This document shows positions 14,432 through 15,099 of a DNA stretch of 15,099 bases, one piece after another. The stretch's first letter is position 1, and every line of letters starts with the position of its first letter. The stretch is taken from NCBI GenBank assembly GCA_964657885.1, contig CAZZWO010000059.1:1-15099 (forward strand). The letters run 5' to 3'. The DNA is from BOG-908 sp964657885. GTDB lineage: Bacteria; Pseudomonadota; Alphaproteobacteria; Acetobacterales; Acetobacteraceae. A program made the translations under genes and the position numbers. The notes below the pieces were generated by a model that made no database searches, was not told where the DNA came from, and worked only from the letters and a program-made list of their open reading frames with translations.

Positions 14432-15099
14432 TTACGGGTTCGGCGGTGGCGCATCCGGCATCGTCGCACCCGCCACCAGATCCCAAGGCTGGTCGCATGC
14501 GCCGACGCCCGGGAAGTACCCGTTCGGGTCTGCGCAACGATAGCTGCCGGCGGGGGCAGGGGGCAGCGGCGGAATGCCGCCGGGCGCCTGGCCGGCCACC
14601 GGCCCGGCATAGCCATCCGGCGGCGGCACCGCTTCCTCGACGGCCAGGTCCGGTCCGACAACGGTGTCGGTGTCGTAAACCGTCAGCGCCGCCACTTCGA
14701 GCGGGTAGGGCCAGATCGGGTCCGCATAGGGGTACCAGACGCCGCCCACATCCCACCACCAACCGCGCCGGCCGTAATGCCATTCGTTGCGCCACAAACC
14801 GCCGCGCCAGCGCGCGAGCTCGAAACGGTTGAAGCCGCGAACGTCGCGCACATGGAAATCGTGCTCGTGCCTGCCTACAAAGTCGCGGTCGCGCCCGATG
14901 TCGCGGTGCGCCTCGGCGTGCAGGAACGGCCGCGGTTCGTGATGCGCGGCCATGCCGGCTTCCAGCCCGCGCGTGTGGAGTTTCGCATCACCACCGAGCC
15001 GGGGATCATGCCGCGCCAGTTCGCTGCCGTGCGCGCCAGCTTCGCGCTCACGACCCTCCGCGCCGGCATTACGTCCCCGACCCTCCGGGCCGCCGGTAT
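14432..15099 (-). CDS. Trp/Tyr-rich envelope-type protein of unknown function (5' partial)
   Basis: The frame is open from the window edge to the stop at 14432, about 221 visible codons. The first ATG inside the window is at 14953, but no signal peptide follows it, so the true start probably lies outside. The visible N-part is Gly/Arg/Glu/His-rich. The core has FELARWRGGLWRNEWHYG, then GWWWDVGGVWYPYADPIWPYP, a pattern seen in many proteobacterial exported proteins with Tyr/Trp-rich middles. The C-terminus has YRCADPNGYFPGVGACDQPW, matching the common CxxPxGYxPxVxxCxxPW ending. Two conserved cysteines may form a disulfide in the envelope. It lies 61 bases before the lipoprotein gene on the same strand. 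The real 5' extent is uncertain. Confidence 0.72.
   Translation of the reverse strand, partial: TGGPEGRGRNAGAEGREREAGAHGSELARHDPRLGGDAKLHTRGLEAGMAAHHEPRPFLHAEAHRDIGRDRDFVGRHEHDFHVRDVRGFNRFELARWRGGLWRNEWHYGRRGWWWDVGGVWYPYADPIWPYPLEVAALTVYDTDTVVGPDLAVEEAVPPPDGYAGPVAGQAPGGIPPLPPAPAGSYRCADPNGYFPGVGACDQPWDLVAGATMPDAPPPNP

Noticed and set aside
14371..14661. Extended N-terminus of the lipoprotein from 14661
   Set aside because: This part is Arg-rich, overlaps the upstream gene, and would bury the lipoprotein signal in the middle of the protein.
14852..15099. Plus-strand frame open from ATG 14852 to the window end (MEIVLVPAYKVAVAPDVAVR and onward)
   Set aside because: It looks partly protein-like, but overlaps the minus-strand frame that carries the recognisable Trp/Tyr-rich envelope protein pattern and has no ribosome binding site. 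The sequence beyond the window would settle it.

Overview
The window is GC-rich DNA from a Gram-negative bacterium, most likely a proteobacterium. Support for this is the presence of Shine-Dalgarno sites, a Sec signal peptide, a lipoprotein with a clear lipobox, and envelope protein families common in alpha- and beta-proteobacteria. The genus cannot be fixed from the sequence. I see no tRNA, rRNA, CRISPR array, insertion sequence or phage structural gene. Protein-level calls come from reading motifs, not from a database search.

Plus-strand half (1-10561): this looks like an array of candidate peptidase effectors, each followed by small partner genes. Unit A holds a two-domain beta-rich protein cut by the window edge (1-1499), a tagged protein with an HENGH zinc-peptidase motif (1539-2702), and two paralogous small proteins, one without a signal peptide (2714-3040) and one with one (3037-3447). 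After a hairpin terminator, unit B holds a protein with an unrecognised N-terminal domain and helical repeats (3585-4742), a second HEXXH peptidase with an apparent frameshift near its start (4757-6449), and a CpXC zinc-ribbon protein (6504-7184). After a strong hairpin, unit C holds a second tagged protein with a C39/papain-like cysteine peptidase domain (7360-8904) and a small partner (8915-9352). A polytopic membrane protein (9473-10561) closes this half.

The most unusual feature is a short N-terminal tag, DAYVAD(A/T)FGVDP followed by YA. Two otherwise unrelated peptidase proteins (1539 and 7360) share it, and in both it is followed by a very long Asp/Gly/Ala-rich linker. Variable C-terminal peptidase domains behind a constant tag, with adjacent small genes, is the layout expected of a polymorphic effector-immunity system. 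The delivery machine is not in the window, and no link to type VI secretion or extracellular contractile injection systems can be shown from it.

Minus-strand half (15099-10574): four genes run in the opposite direction and converge on the array. In transcription order they are a Trp/Tyr-rich envelope protein (5' end outside the window), a lipoprotein with a His run, a membrane-anchored protein with an SH3-like and an apparently inactive nuclease-fold domain, and a transmembrane Ser/Thr kinase with five Sel1 repeats. They probably form an envelope or signalling operon. A functional link to the effector array is inferred only from proximity.
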